From: Saitoella complicata NRRL Y-17804
Lineage: Eukaryota > Ascomycota > Saitoellomycetes > Saitoellales > Saitoellaceae
NCBI RefSeq assembly: GCF_001661265.1
Contig: NW_017567018.1
Span: 186,001-250,000 of the forward strand
Direction of reading: 5' to 3'
Length of the DNA stretch: 64,000 bases
Under the pieces are notes generated by a model. It was given only the letters and a program-made list of their open reading frames with translations, searched no databases and had not been told where the DNA came from. The number at the start of each line of letters is the position of its first letter. Position 1 is the first letter of the stretch. Of this stretch, positions 41,704-51,330 are shown one piece after another. A program made the translations under genes and the position numbers.

Positions 41704-42258
41704 TCAGTTCTTCGCAGCACCACCAGCACCTCCAAACCATCCACCAAACCACCCACTAGACTTCGCCTTCGCCGCCTCCCCCTTCAACTTCGCCTCCGCC
41801 TCCTTCGCCTCAACCTCCGCCTGTCCCAACAACTTGGCCGCCTCCCTCTTCGCCCTCTCCACCTCCTCCTCAACCTTATGATCAACCCGATCTAACCACC
41901 CATTAACCTTCCCCTCCACCTCCCCCAACTTGGGTTGCAACCCCTTCTGTAACTCAGCGGCCTTTGAGCGGGCTTCGGCGACGGTACGGTCGTATGCGTC
42001 GTCGACTTTTGCGCCGACGTAGGCTGTGCCGTCGAGGGTTCCTTCGCGGGCGTTACGGGCGTCTGCGCGGGCGGAGAGGGCGGCGGCTTTTGCGTCGCCG
42101 TTGTTTTGGTAGAGGTAGTAACCGATGGCAGCGGGAACGGCGAGGCCGAGGTAGAGGCCGAGGCGAGACCTGGACTTGGCAGCTTGACTAGACAACGCTC
42201 TTGTTAGTGAGTGATCAATTGAGGACAGGGAGGGAGGGGGAGCATACGTTTGAGCCAT
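41704..42258 (-). CDS. Small membrane/coiled-coil protein, similar to fungal 'calcofluor white hypersensitive' proteins
   Basis: Two exons, 42258-42248 and 42187-41704, give 164 residues; the 60-base intron has a GTATGC donor, an ACTAAC branch site and a CTAG acceptor. The intron length is a multiple of three and contains no stop, so an unspliced message would encode 184 residues. After MAQTQAAKSRSR comes one hydrophobic helix (LGLYLGLAVPAAIGYYLY), then about 110 residues of Ala/Lys/Glu-rich, LEA- or apolipoprotein-like amphipathic repeats (VDDAYDRTVAEARSKAAELQ, KREAAKLLGQAEVEAKEAEA) and a C-terminal GWFGGWFGGAGG. It resembles proteins labelled calcofluor white hypersensitive in fungal annotations. 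The function is not established; a mitochondrial or ER membrane location is a guess. Confidence 0.75.
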   Translation of the reverse strand: MAQTYAPPPSLSSIDHSLTRALSSQAAKSRSRLGLYLGLAVPAAIGYYLYQNNGDAKAAALSARADARNAREGTLDGTAYVGAKVDDAYDRTVAEARSKAAELQKGLQPKLGEVEGKVNGWLDRVDHKVEEEVERAKREAAKLLGQAEVEAKEAEAKLKGEAAKAKSSGWFGGWFGGAGGAAKN

Positions 42259-42371
42259 TGTGTGTACTTTGTCTTTTTTGTGTATGGGTTTTGTTGGAGG
42301 TCAAGTGAGAAGGAAAGAGTCCGAGTCTCTTATAGGGGCTTCTTCGGCACGCGCCAAACGTCATGCTGGTA

Positions 42372-42379
42372 TGACGTCA
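42372..42379. promoter_or_regulatory. Perfect CRE palindrome TGACGTCA
   Basis: The ATF/CREB consensus TGACGTCA lies 114 bases upstream of the small coiled-coil gene. This is the binding site class of the AtfA-type bZIP encoded at 30.7-32.4 kb. A perfect 8-mer palindrome is uncommon by chance, and the promoter position favours function. Confidence 0.5.
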
Positions 42380-43560
42380 CTTGATGCCAACAACCCTAAC
42401 AAGAGTGATGCCATCAACCTCGTCGTGCTGGAAGATTCTATAGCGACAGGTTCAGGATGTTCCCTGTAGACGACTCACACGCAGTCTATCTCGCCAGTCG
42501 CACGCGTACGATTGACCATGGGGGGAGCGCACGAGACCTCCCGTAAATGAAGGTCCCTACAGGCTCGTATGACACCACGCACCGGCTCACCGGACGTACC
42601 GGGACTGACAGGAAGCCCATCGCTGTCCAGGACCATCTACTGTACACTTCAGACCCACCACCACCAAAAGCCCCCTTCAAGCCCGCCCACTCCTCCACAA
42701 TGCCCCTTAAGCTTCCTCTTCCCCGTATCCTCGAGCCCAAGCTCCCAGGCTGACATCCTTCCGTCATCAGCCCTCCCTTAACTTTTCCTCTCATCCGTCG
42801 TCAAACCTAGCCTTGCAATTTGGAGCTCGCTGTGCGCTCGCATCATCCGCGAACCGAGCACTCGTGGCGTATCTTAAAGTGTGGATCCAGTGCAGCTGCG
42901 TGATGGGGTGGCAGGCGGCGGGCGGCGAATGGCTTCGTGTAAACTTAGGGATTAAGGGATGGAGGATGGAGCGAGTGCACGGTGTTAATAGTATGTGCGA
43001 CAAGGGGCTACGGAAGGTATGGTTGAGACAGCTGGGTGGTGCCGGGGTCACATTGGGAACGGGAGCGTCGACGTCCTCCCATAAGGAGAGCTGGCGGAGA
43101 ATAGCCATAGCGGTACAAAAGGCAGCTCCAGATCGACCGGCATCATCAATTGGATGAGCTGACATGACCTTGCAAACAAATCCAAGTTGATTACGTTCAG
43201 TTCTCGTTCTCCGGCTGTCTTCTATTAAGGGGCCACTTGTCTCTGCCAGAAACTCCGTAGCTTGCAGGGCTGTGCGCGAGGCCGAGACACCCGCATACAC
43301 CCCCGTACAACCACTACACCACCAATCTATCACAGACTTTAAGGGATGGAAAAGATTAACGACCGCCATATGGAGTAACGGTGTCTGTGCGTCTGGGATC
43401 CGTGCACGTACTTTAAGGAGGTCAGAGGGAGAGTGCGGACGGTGGGATTGCGTAGGTGGTTCTCAGGTTGAGTGGGGGATGAGCACCACGATGGTTTGCG
43501 ATAGACGTCACCGTCTTTCTCTTCGTTCTCGCTCGCTTCCCCTTTCCTGGAGGTGGTGGA

Positions 43561-43568
43561 TATAAAAA
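43561..43568 (+). promoter_or_regulatory. TATA box of the secreted repeat protein gene
   Basis: TATAAAAA, preceded by GGA and followed by GGGATGG, lies 197 bases upstream of the start codon and is the best core promoter match in this intergenic region. It implies a 5' untranslated region of about 160 bases. TATA-type promoters are common at regulated cell-surface genes. Confidence 0.5.
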
Positions 43569-43764
43569 GGGATGGTTCGCCCGGTCAGTTGGGAGGAGTA
43601 TCCAACCAAAATACCAATCGACCGAGTCTTCGAGCTACGAGGCTTCCGACCTTTCGTTCAACCTTACCTTTTCGTATTGTTCATCCGCTCGCTGTATCGA
43701 CCGTCGTTACAGTACACCCAACAACCCTCTCGTTAACTTTCTTTCCCAAATCAACGACACGAGG

Positions 43765-46518
43765 ATGCGCACATCCCTCCTCGCATCAATCCTCCTCGCA
43801 GCCCCCTGGGTCGCCTCGGCACTCCCCACCACCTCTACCTCCCCCGACACCCTCACCTCATTGGAGTCAGCCCTCCTCAACGCCACCGAATCCACCGGCG
43901 AAACCTATGGCCTCGTCTGCATGCTCGCCCCACTCCACCCGGACATCAAAGATGTTACGGCGACGACGGTGGTAGGTGGGGTTAGGTATATGACCGTGAC
44001 CGAGTTCATGGCTACGGAGACTGTGTATATGGGTGTTGACGCTACTTGGTCGACCTTCGTTCCTGCTCCCACCGCTCCTACGGCTGTGGTTACCGAGACG
44101 GTGGGTACGGGTGAGGTGGAGACTGAGACGAAGACTGTTACTTCTACGCTTGTTCATACTGTCGACGCACTTACTACCGTGTGCCCTTCGCGTGGAACAT
44201 ACACTTTGACACTCACCCCTCCTGCCCACGCTTCGGATGTTACGTCGATAACGCCGGTGACGAGTACCACATTCGTCCGTTCCCCCCAAACCGTGACAAT
44301 CACAGACGGCGGACCCTGGGTCATCACCGAAACGAAGACGATCACGGTGGAGGAGGCGCACAAGACCGCCATTATCGTCATCGGCGGTTCGGAAACGCGC
44401 ACAAAGACGATTCATGTTCCTACGGTTACGCCGGGTGGGTACCAAGTCATCACTGACACGATCTACGAGACTGTCACACTCCCCGGTGGGGATGGGGAGG
44501 TGTCGACGCAGACTGTGACGAGCACGTATTCCGTTCCTACTGTTGTGCATACTGAGACGATGACGGTTACTGAGGGTGAGGGGTCTGAGACGAGTGTTGT
44601 CACGAAGACCATCACCGAGACCCTTCCTGTCGAGACTGAGTACACTACTGCGTATACGACTACTGTTGCTGGTGGGGCGGAGACTGTCGTTACGGAGACT
44701 GTGACTGAAACGATTGAGTACCCTACGAGCATTGCTACCCTCGTCAAGGAGGTCGTTACGTCTGTCTACACGATCACCAGCGAGGGTACCCCGGTCGTTA
44801 CTACCGAGACGATCACCCAGACCGTCGTCCCGCCGGTCGAGACTGTGGTGACGACTGAGTACACCACCACCATCTTCGGTACCCCCGTCCCCGTTACCGA
44901 GACCATCACCTCCACCATCACTCCCACCCCCCCGGCTGTCACCGATGTCGTCACATCCGTCTATACCACCACCCTCGGTGGGGCGGAGACGGTCGTCACT
45001 GAGACGGTTACGCAGACCCTCCCGGCGGAGGTTTTGACGGAGACGGTGGTGAGTACGGTTAGTTTGCCGAGTGGGGGGGTTAGTACTTTGACGGATGTCA
45101 TTACGGTTACGACGCCTGTTGGTGGGGGGACGGTTACTACTACCACTACTACTTCGCCTGCTGGAGGTGAGACGATTACTACCCCCACTGGTGGTGACTC
45201 GACCACTCCCTCTGGCTCTACTGGTACGTCTACTACCTGCACTGACACCACTCCCACCGGTGGAAACACCACCCCCGCCACGCCCACCACGACGGCCTTG
45301 ACGCCTCCTGGTGTCATCCCGGTCATTCCTTCCGTTCCGTTTGCGAACACCTCTGTCACTATCACTATTCCTGTCTCGACCGGTGCTTCTCCCACGAGTA
45401 CTTGTACCGACTTGACTGGTGTGGTTGGTAGCATCACCGCTACGCCGTCCGGATCTACTCCTTCTACTACCGGTACTCCTTCCGGTACGACGACTACTGA
45501 TCTTCCTGTTTCCACCTCTTGCGTCGCCAGCTTCAAGAACTTGGGCAATACCGGAGGCTCCTGCTACGGCAAGTGGACCTCCTGGAACAACTGGATTTCG
45601 GGCTGGAAAGACGAGATGGACAACGTCAACACTTGTATTCCTGGGTCCGAGACCCCCGCTACTCCTTCCGAGTGCGCGAACCTCGATGACGTCGTCGGGC
45701 AACTCACTGATGCCTTGTCTGGTGACCTTGACAGTTGCTTCGATGATTTAAAGAAGGAGCTTCAGAAGCGACCGGAGCTGACCGAAGATCATTGCGAGGC
45801 CTTGGTTGGGGAGTTGAAGGCCAGTTTCGCGGGTGACTATGTTACGTGTGCGCACAACGCGGTTAAGAGCCCCCGTGCGACGTGCAAGGACAAGACTGGC
45901 AACGTTGTCACTTCTGCCAAGAAGGTCAAGAGAACTTCCTTCGGTGTTGACGCCGATCTCTCGACTTACTTCTCGAACCTTGGGGCAGGCCTTACCTGTA
46001 CCGATTCCACTGCTGAGGACGTCTCATCTTGTAACGCCGGTTCTTGGTGGGCCGACGCCGCCGGTCTCTCCGCTGTCTTCACCGGTAACAAGTGGAACTA
46101 CGGAGGTGCTTGGTCTAACGACTGGTGGAACTGGAACACCGACGAGTGTCAGATCCCCGACTCTACTCCAGACTTCTGCTCGGACTCTACCAATGTGATG
46201 ACCTACTACCCTTGGCTCGTCTACCAGGTTCGTGAGGAGATCATTGGCAAGTTGACTGACAAGATGAGCAACGGCGGTACTTGGTCCGCGACTTTGACTG
46301 CCAGTTGCCAGGCTAAGGGATTGGGTGACCTTAACTTTGACGCGGAGTTGGATAATGTTCGTGACGGTTGTCAGGGCAAGGCTTGGGGTGCGGATGGAAG
46401 CTTGAGTGCGAGCACCCAGCTCTGTTCGATTGCCAGTAAAGTCAACCAGCTTACGTACGGTGTTTGTACGGCGTTGAAGAGTGATTGGACCAGCAACCAC
46501 TCTGGACGTTCCAACTAG
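43765..46518 (+). CDS. Secreted Thr/Val-rich repeat protein, adhesin-like, with Cys/Trp-rich C-terminus
   Basis: A single-exon 917-residue protein. Residues 1-19 form a clear signal peptide (MRTSLLASILLAAPWVASA). Residues about 60-450 are imperfect Thr/Val/Glu-rich repeats built on TETVT, TTEYTTT and VVTSVYT, likely beta-strand rich and O-glycosylated. Residues about 450-590 are Thr/Ser/Pro/Gly-rich. The last ~330 residues are different: globular-looking, with many Cys and Trp (GGSCYGKWTSWNNWISGW, SNDWWNWNTDECQIPDS), NxS/T sites and a Lys-Arg site (KKVKRTSFG) suitable for Kex2. I see no C-terminal GPI signal, so it may be secreted or held non-covalently in the wall. No known catalytic domain is recognised. 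Adhesion or cell-wall function is inferred from composition. Confidence 0.8.
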   Translation: MRTSLLASILLAAPWVASALPTTSTSPDTLTSLESALLNATESTGETYGLVCMLAPLHPDIKDVTATTVVGGVRYMTVTEFMATETVYMGVDATWSTFVPAPTAPTAVVTETVGTGEVETETKTVTSTLVHTVDALTTVCPSRGTYTLTLTPPAHASDVTSITPVTSTTFVRSPQTVTITDGGPWVITETKTITVEEAHKTAIIVIGGSETRTKTIHVPTVTPGGYQVITDTIYETVTLPGGDGEVSTQTVTSTYSVPTVVHTETMTVTEGEGSETSVVTKTITETLPVETEYTTAYTTTVAGGAETVVTETVTETIEYPTSIATLVKEVVTSVYTITSEGTPVVTTETITQTVVPPVETVVTTEYTTTIFGTPVPVTETITSTITPTPPAVTDVVTSVYTTTLGGAETVVTETVTQTLPAEVLTETVVSTVSLPSGGVSTLTDVITVTTPVGGGTVTTTTTTSPAGGETITTPTGGDSTTPSGSTGTSTTCTDTTPTGGNTTPATPTTTALTPPGVIPVIPSVPFANTSVTITIPVSTGASPTSTCTDLTGVVGSITATPSGSTPSTTGTPSGTTTTDLPVSTSCVASFKNLGNTGGSCYGKWTSWNNWISGWKDEMDNVNTCIPGSETPATPSECANLDDVVGQLTDALSGDLDSCFDDLKKELQKRPELTEDHCEALVGELKASFAGDYVTCAHNAVKSPRATCKDKTGNVVTSAKKVKRTSFGVDADLSTYFSNLGAGLTCTDSTAEDVSSCNAGSWWADAAGLSAVFTGNKWNYGGAWSNDWWNWNTDECQIPDSTPDFCSDSTNVMTYYPWLVYQVREEIIGKLTDKMSNGGTWSATLTASCQAKGLGDLNFDAELDNVRDGCQGKAWGADGSLSASTQLCSIASKVNQLTYGVCTALKSDWTSNHSGRSN

Positions 46519-46942
46519 CAGACGTCTTGAATGATGGTCCGTACGATTGAGGTGACTTGAGAAATATTTTTGCGAGAAGATTCAGTGTATATGCTCATGC
46601 TTTGGATGGATGGATCATGGGATCATGGTGATCGCTATGCATGCCAGGAGGATTGAGAAAGACGAATTTGGATTTACTTTGGGACATTTACTTTACAACT
46701 TACAACTTACTGCCTGTAATTTACCTAATATTTAACTTTTCTGAACTTTTGCCGTGCGAACTTAATCGGCGAGCATCTCCAAGTCTGACAGCTTGTGGGG
46801 CTGCGGGTTCCTACTTGGGTGTGGTCGCTCTCGTAGAACATTCGGGAATTGAGAAGAAGCTGAACTTTAAATAGGTCTCAACGAAACCACTACAACAATC
46901 TCTCCAATTGCCATTGCAAACAATCAAGAGCAACCAGCAGCT
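46519..46942. other. Intergenic between secreted protein and Cyp40 genes
   Basis: About 424 bases, AT-richer than the neighbouring genes, holding the 3' end of the secreted protein gene and the Cyp40 promoter. No RNA gene or repeat is supported. Confidence 0.5.
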
Positions 46943-48067
46943 ATGTCTATCTCTGAAGTCCGTCCTCGCGTCTTCTTCGACATCACCATCGGCAACCAGA
47001 AAGCCGGCCGTGTGGTCTTCGAACTCTATTCCGATGTCGTCCCCAAGACCGCTGAGAACTTCCGCGCCCTCTGTACCGGCGAGAAAGGCACGAGCAAGGT
47101 TGGAAAGCCATTGCACTTCAAAGGCTCCACCTTCCACCGCGTCATCAAGAACTTCATGATTCAGGGTGGAGACTTCACCGCTGGTAACGGAACAGGTGGT
47201 GAGTCAATCTACGGCGAGAAATTCGAGGACGAGAATTTTGAGAAGGTTCATGATCGGCCTTTCTTGTTGTCCATGGCGAATGCTGGGCCGGGAACGAATG
47301 GGAGTCAGTTTTTCGTGACGACGACGGCGACGCCGCATTTGGATGGGAAACATGTTGTTTTTGGAGAGGTTATTAGTGGGAAGAGTGTTGTGCGACGGGT
47401 TGAGAACACGGAGACTGAGACGGGTGATAAGCCTGTTGAGGCATGTGTGATCGCGGACTGTGGTGAGCTTCCGGAGGATGCCAAGATTGAAACGGGACCT
47501 GACCCGACGGGTGATATGTACGAGGACTACCCCGAAGATCACGAGGGATACCCTGAGTCCCTCACGCCTGAAGAGATTTTGAAGGTTGCGACGGCGATTA
47601 AGGAGATTGGAAACGGACAGTTCAAGGCTGGAAACTTGGCGGTCGCGATCGAGAAATACCAGAAGGCACTGCGATACCTGAACGAGCACCCCATCGCAGC
47701 CGAGGACGAAGACCCGAAACTCACGGCCTCCTTCAACGCCCTTCGCATCTCTATCCACTCCAACTCCGCCCTCATCTACAACAAGCTCTCCCAGCCCTCT
47801 CTCGCCGCTAAATCCGCAACAAACGCACTCTCAATCACCGGACTCTCGGACAGCGACAAGGCAAAGGCTCTGTACAGACGTGGTGTTGCGAAGGTTAAGT
47901 TGGGAAGTGACGATGAGGCCGAAGAGGATTTGAAGGGTGCATTGGAAGTCATGGCTGCGGGAGATGCGGGACGGGCCGCAATTGAGAAGGAATTGGCGGG
48001 ATTGAAGAGGAAGAGGGCGGAGGCAATCAAGAAGCAGAAGGCGGCGTATTCGAAGATGTTTGCATAG
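46943..48067 (+). CDS. CPR6: Cyclophilin-40-type peptidyl-prolyl isomerase with TPR domain (Cpr6-like)
   Basis: A single-exon 374-residue protein, the usual length for Cyp40/Cpr6. Residues about 10-175 are a cyclophilin domain ([17 protein letters not shown]-type catalytic loop, [30 protein letters not shown]). The drug-binding position reads [14 protein letters not shown], with His in place of the Trp of cyclophilin A, as is usual in Cyp40 proteins. Residues about 215-370 are three TPR repeats ([60 protein letters not shown]) with the Lys/Arg clamp that binds the Hsp90 MEEVD tail. It is an Hsp90 co-chaperone in the cytosol. It is distinct from the cyclophilin A gene near the start of the window. 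Confidence 0.96.
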   Translation: MSISEVRPRVFFDITIGNQKAGRVVFELYSDVVPKTAENFRALCTGEKGTSKVGKPLHFKGSTFHRVIKNFMIQGGDFTAGNGTGGESIYGEKFEDENFEKVHDRPFLLSMANAGPGTNGSQFFVTTTATPHLDGKHVVFGEVISGKSVVRRVENTETETGDKPVEACVIADCGELPEDAKIETGPDPTGDMYEDYPEDHEGYPESLTPEEILKVATAIKEIGNGQFKAGNLAVAIEKYQKALRYLNEHPIAAEDEDPKLTASFNALRISIHSNSALIYNKLSQPSLAAKSATNALSITGLSDSDKAKALYRRGVAKVKLGSDDEAEEDLKGALEVMAAGDAGRAAIEKELAGLKRKRAEAIKKQKAAYSKMFA

Positions 48068-48311
48068 AGGAGCATGAGAGGAGGATTGCAATTGCATTGA
48101 GGGGTAAGATACGATAGTATACCAAGACGTGCATCTCAGGATTTAGCTTTAATTCATATGGATTAATTCATACCCGTGGATGAGCTCGAGTCGTCTTGCG
48201 CCGCGGGGTGCTCGTACATCCTGTGGCGCAGCTGGCTCGTCAAATCCCAGACCTTGATCGATTCAGGTTTCTCACAGCCCCTTCCTCCCTACCGGCTCAG
48301 TGATCAGCAAT

Positions 48312-48990
48312 ATGCAAGAGTTCGTCCTCCCCGTTTACACCACCCACAAGGTTTACGCTGCACTTTACACCTCCGTCACCAATGCGGCCGAGATCCGCGA
48401 TAAACTGTTGGCTGGGGATGAGGATTATGAGTATGCGTTTATTGATGCGACGACGGTATGTCTCCTCTCATCCCCTACAGTGGGGATTCGGGCATCCTGT
48501 TTGGATGAGTAGCTAATGAGATCACAGGTCGTCGGCGTAAAGCAGATCCTAGCAGCGGCGTTCCGTGCGATCCATGACGCTGAAGACGGAAAGCTGAAAA
48601 CAAGGAATGTGCACAGCGAAACCGTGTTCTCATTATCTGCCAACAACAACGTATGCCTCCCCTCTCCCTTCGCCTACCCTCTTTCATCCTCAGTACTGAC
48701 CAATTTGTGTTCAGATCGGCGACGCTCTCCGCCGTTTCGGCATAACTCCAGCCACAACCTCCCTTCTCTGCGTCAAAATTCTCCCTTCCTCTACTCGATC
48801 TCCCGCCGAACACCTTGCGTCACTCGTCCAGGGCGAGGAGGTCGAGGTTAGTGATGAGGTCTTGAGGAAGGGTGTTGATATGAAAGCGGTGAGGAAGAAC
48901 TATAAATTGGGGCAGGGGGAGAGGTGGGAGGATGCGCAGGAGGTTGAGAGTGTTGTTTTGGGGTTGATGGCGTTGAGGGGGGTTGCGTGA
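48312..48990 (+). CDS. CGI121: EKC/KEOPS complex subunit Cgi121
   Basis: Three exons, 48312-48455, 48528-48650 and 48715-48990, all joined in phase 0, give 180 residues, matching yeast Cgi121 (181). Segments typical of the family are FVLPVYTTHKVYAALYTSVT, DYEYAFIDATT, VVGVKQILAAAFRAI, the SETVFSLSANNNIGDALRRFG junction and a C-terminal ALRGVA. Cgi121 binds the tRNA 3' end and helps the KEOPS kinase Bud32 and the Kae1 enzyme make t6A37 on ANN-decoding tRNAs; the complex also affects telomeres. Introns are 72 and 64 bases with GTATGT and GTATGC donors. The start used is the first ATG of the conserved frame. Confidence 0.94.
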
Positions 48991-50142
48991 GGGAGGTGAA
49001 GGTGTTTTGTGTGGAAGGAAGATCGAGGATCGAGGATCAAGAGCCTGAGTCCTGACACTTGACGAGGAGGTCAAGGCCCGAAATCGCGGGTTCACAGTTT
49101 TGGGTTGTGATATGCCGGAACGGCGTTGTGCTCGCAGCGTATGGTATGATTCGACCTGCGTTAAGCACAGCTGTAGGCAATGGCCTTCACGGGAGCATGC
49201 GGAGGCATTGGTCAGGTATGGAGCGCGACGGGGACCCTACAACGTTAATGATGTGTATCATTGATTACTGCAGCAGCGTGCTATCGATGTACGGAAGGAG
49301 AAGGGGAGTATAGGTTTATCGGCATTATCGAACATGTATGCATGCTTTACCCTACCTACTCCCATGACGCCCCGTCCCATCACCTAGAGCGGCGCATTGC
49401 GCGGAACCCACGCTCTTCGAAGACGAAAGGACACCCCAATTCGTGAACCTACATCAGCATACACTGCAGTCCGAGGAATTGATAGGTCAGCTCTCTACAA
49501 ATTACTTCACAAAGTTAAGGGTCGCAAGGGTTCCTTTCATGTCTTGGCTACCGACGCCGCGAAACGCCGGAGCGCGCGCAAACACCCGAAAGCGCTGCCT
49601 ACGGACAAAGCCTGCCGAGGGAGGGTCCTTGTCCTTGTTTGCCCGTTGGTTCCGGAGATGGAAGAGCTCGAAGCAAACGACTCATTTGCTTGCACTTGAA
49701 GGACGAGTATCACGACGAGACGGACGTTACTCTGGAGAAAGTCCAAGGATAGACTTCCGGCTACTGCACCTGCGCGCTTTACACGCAGGTATTCCCGCAC
49801 TGATCGACCGGCTGACGTATTGCTCCAAGCTTTCGACAGCATACAACCCCAAGCCCTTAAGACGAAAGGTGCTCGCTGTCTCTATTGAGTACGGTTACGG
49901 CTAAACGACAAGACGAACGGGTTGATTGCGATATTGAGCTCGGCGTTTCGAGTTCGCCACACTCTATCGCTAATATACGCATACGACTCGGGTACATCAA
50001 CCCCTCTTATCCCCATTCTCGATTACTCATCCATCCAACTCGCCAAATACCTCCGCTTTTACCATTCGAGGATTCAGAAAGCGAATACACTCATCAGAAG
50101 ACAAAACATTCACAATACTACACAACACAGAGGCAGGCAAGA
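48991..50142. other. Intergenic: Cgi121 3' flank and kinase 5' region
   Basis: About 1.15 kb. Overlapping frames on the plus strand (for example 49443-49904) lack family resemblance, and the kinase frame is open upstream to 49885 but without an ATG. No RNA gene or transposon sequence was recognised. Confidence 0.45.
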
Positions 50143-51330
50143 ATGCCTTGGTCATCATACACTTTACCAACTGACCGCGACCCACTCCCACCCCCAACGA
50201 CCCCCAAATCAACCTTCCAATTCGCCTTCGAGCGGGCTCATCCTGCTTCTTCCCACCCAATTCCGACCACGACACCTACGTCAACGTCACTACACCTCGC
50301 ACGCACCCCCTCTTCCACCTCCTACCGCGAGGGCTTCCGACCTGCAACACCGGCATTATCGATGTCAGCGTACAGCCCACCAAGTACGCCTTCCCTCAGT
50401 GCCAAGGATCCGGAGAGTCCGGTGCCGGTGAGGGTGCATGAGTACGGCTCATCCTACGCTTCCTCGTATCACTCTTCCTATTCTTCTACCGACGAAACAG
50501 CAGCTGCGGAGAGGGAGAGGGAGAGCAGGAGGGGGGTCTTGGGAAGTGGTTATCATTCCACTGTGTATCTGAAGAGTTATCCAGACGGATCACGTTATGC
50601 GCTCAAGTCTGCACATTCGCCACATGACCTGGATCTTCTACATCATGAATACACGGTTCTTTCTGCGCTGCACGCGTCTGAAACTATGGAGGGGATTATC
50701 AGTGCTTATGCGCTTACTGATGCTGGATTGGAATTGGAGTGGGCGGATATGGGGGATGCGTGGTCGTATGTTCGCACGCGTGGTCCACTTGGGAAGAGCT
50801 TGTGGTTATGGGTCGCACATAAGCTCGTTTGCGCTGTGGAAGGATTGCAGGCGAGGAAATGCGTACATGGCGATATTAAGCCGCATAACGTACTCTTGTC
50901 TTCTTCTTCCTCCAACTCCGATTCAGATTCAGGTTCAGATTACCCGGAGCCGAAGTTGGGTGATTTCGCATCTGCACGTATGCCTGGCGTCGAGGGTGAG
51001 GGATTGGTTGAGGGGGTATTGACGCCTGCTTATGCCGCTCCTGAGCTCCTTATCTCATCTGCTGCTCCATCGACCTCCTCTGATACCTTTAGTCTTGGAC
51101 TCACACTTCTTGCACTCGCGACGGGTCGTGAACCGTATGAAGGCCGGAGTAAATGGGAGAGTGTCGGGTGGGCCGCGAGAGGGGAGTGGTGGCGTGGCGT
51201 TGGTGTTGAGGTATTGGAGATGGGGGATGTTGTTAGGGAAGTTGTTGGAGTGATGTGTGCCCGTGGGCCCGGAGAGAGGATGAGTTTGGAGGAGGTTAGG
51301 ATGATGATTGAGAAGGAGATGGAGGGGTGA
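50143..51330 (+). CDS. Protein kinase-like protein with HGD and DFA motifs
   Basis: A single-exon 395-residue protein. The first ~125 residues are Ser/Thr/Pro-rich and probably disordered. The kinase domain follows: glycine loop VLGSGYHSTVYL (about 133), ALKSAH with the VAIK-type Lys, helix C candidate LLHHEYTVLSAL, catalytic loop VHGDIKPHNVLL with Asp244, a Ser/Asp-rich insert (SSSSSNSDSDSGSD), then LGDFASAR where DFG reads DFA (274-276), and YAAPELL for APE. HRD reads HGD, as in some plant and fungal kinases. Catalytic Lys, Asp and the metal-binding Asn and Asp are all kept, so activity is plausible. No ortholog name can be given. It could be a septation- or nutrient-type kinase, but nothing in the sequence decides that. 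Confidence 0.8.
   Translation: MPWSSYTLPTDRDPLPPPTTPKSTFQFAFERAHPASSHPIPTTTPTSTSLHLARTPSSTSYREGFRPATPALSMSAYSPPSTPSLSAKDPESPVPVRVHEYGSSYASSYHSSYSSTDETAAAERERESRRGVLGSGYHSTVYLKSYPDGSRYALKSAHSPHDLDLLHHEYTVLSALHASETMEGIISAYALTDAGLELEWADMGDAWSYVRTRGPLGKSLWLWVAHKLVCAVEGLQARKCVHGDIKPHNVLLSSSSSNSDSDSGSDYPEPKLGDFASARMPGVEGEGLVEGVLTPAYAAPELLISSAAPSTSSDTFSLGLTLLALATGREPYEGRSKWESVGWAARGEWWRGVGVEVLEMGDVVREVVGVMCARGPGERMSLEEVRMMIEKEMEG

Larger units (their letters stand above)
42259..43764. other. Long divergent intergenic region
   Basis: About 1.5 kb between divergent genes. Besides the CRE and the TATA box listed separately, I see no RNA gene or repeat. A 192-codon frame on the minus strand (43369-42791) and a 114-codon frame on the plus strand overlap; neither has family resemblance or gene-like layout. 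The length suggests a complex promoter for the secreted protein gene. Confidence 0.45.

Noticed and set aside
42791-43369. 192-codon minus-strand frame in the long intergenic region
   Set aside because: No family resemblance, overlapping frames on the other strand and no promoter or splice context. Not supported as a gene.
43867-45702. 611-codon open frame antisense to the secreted repeat protein
   Set aside because: It is a by-product of repetitive Thr/Val codons on the other strand. Its translation is Arg/Asn/Ser-rich with no family resemblance.
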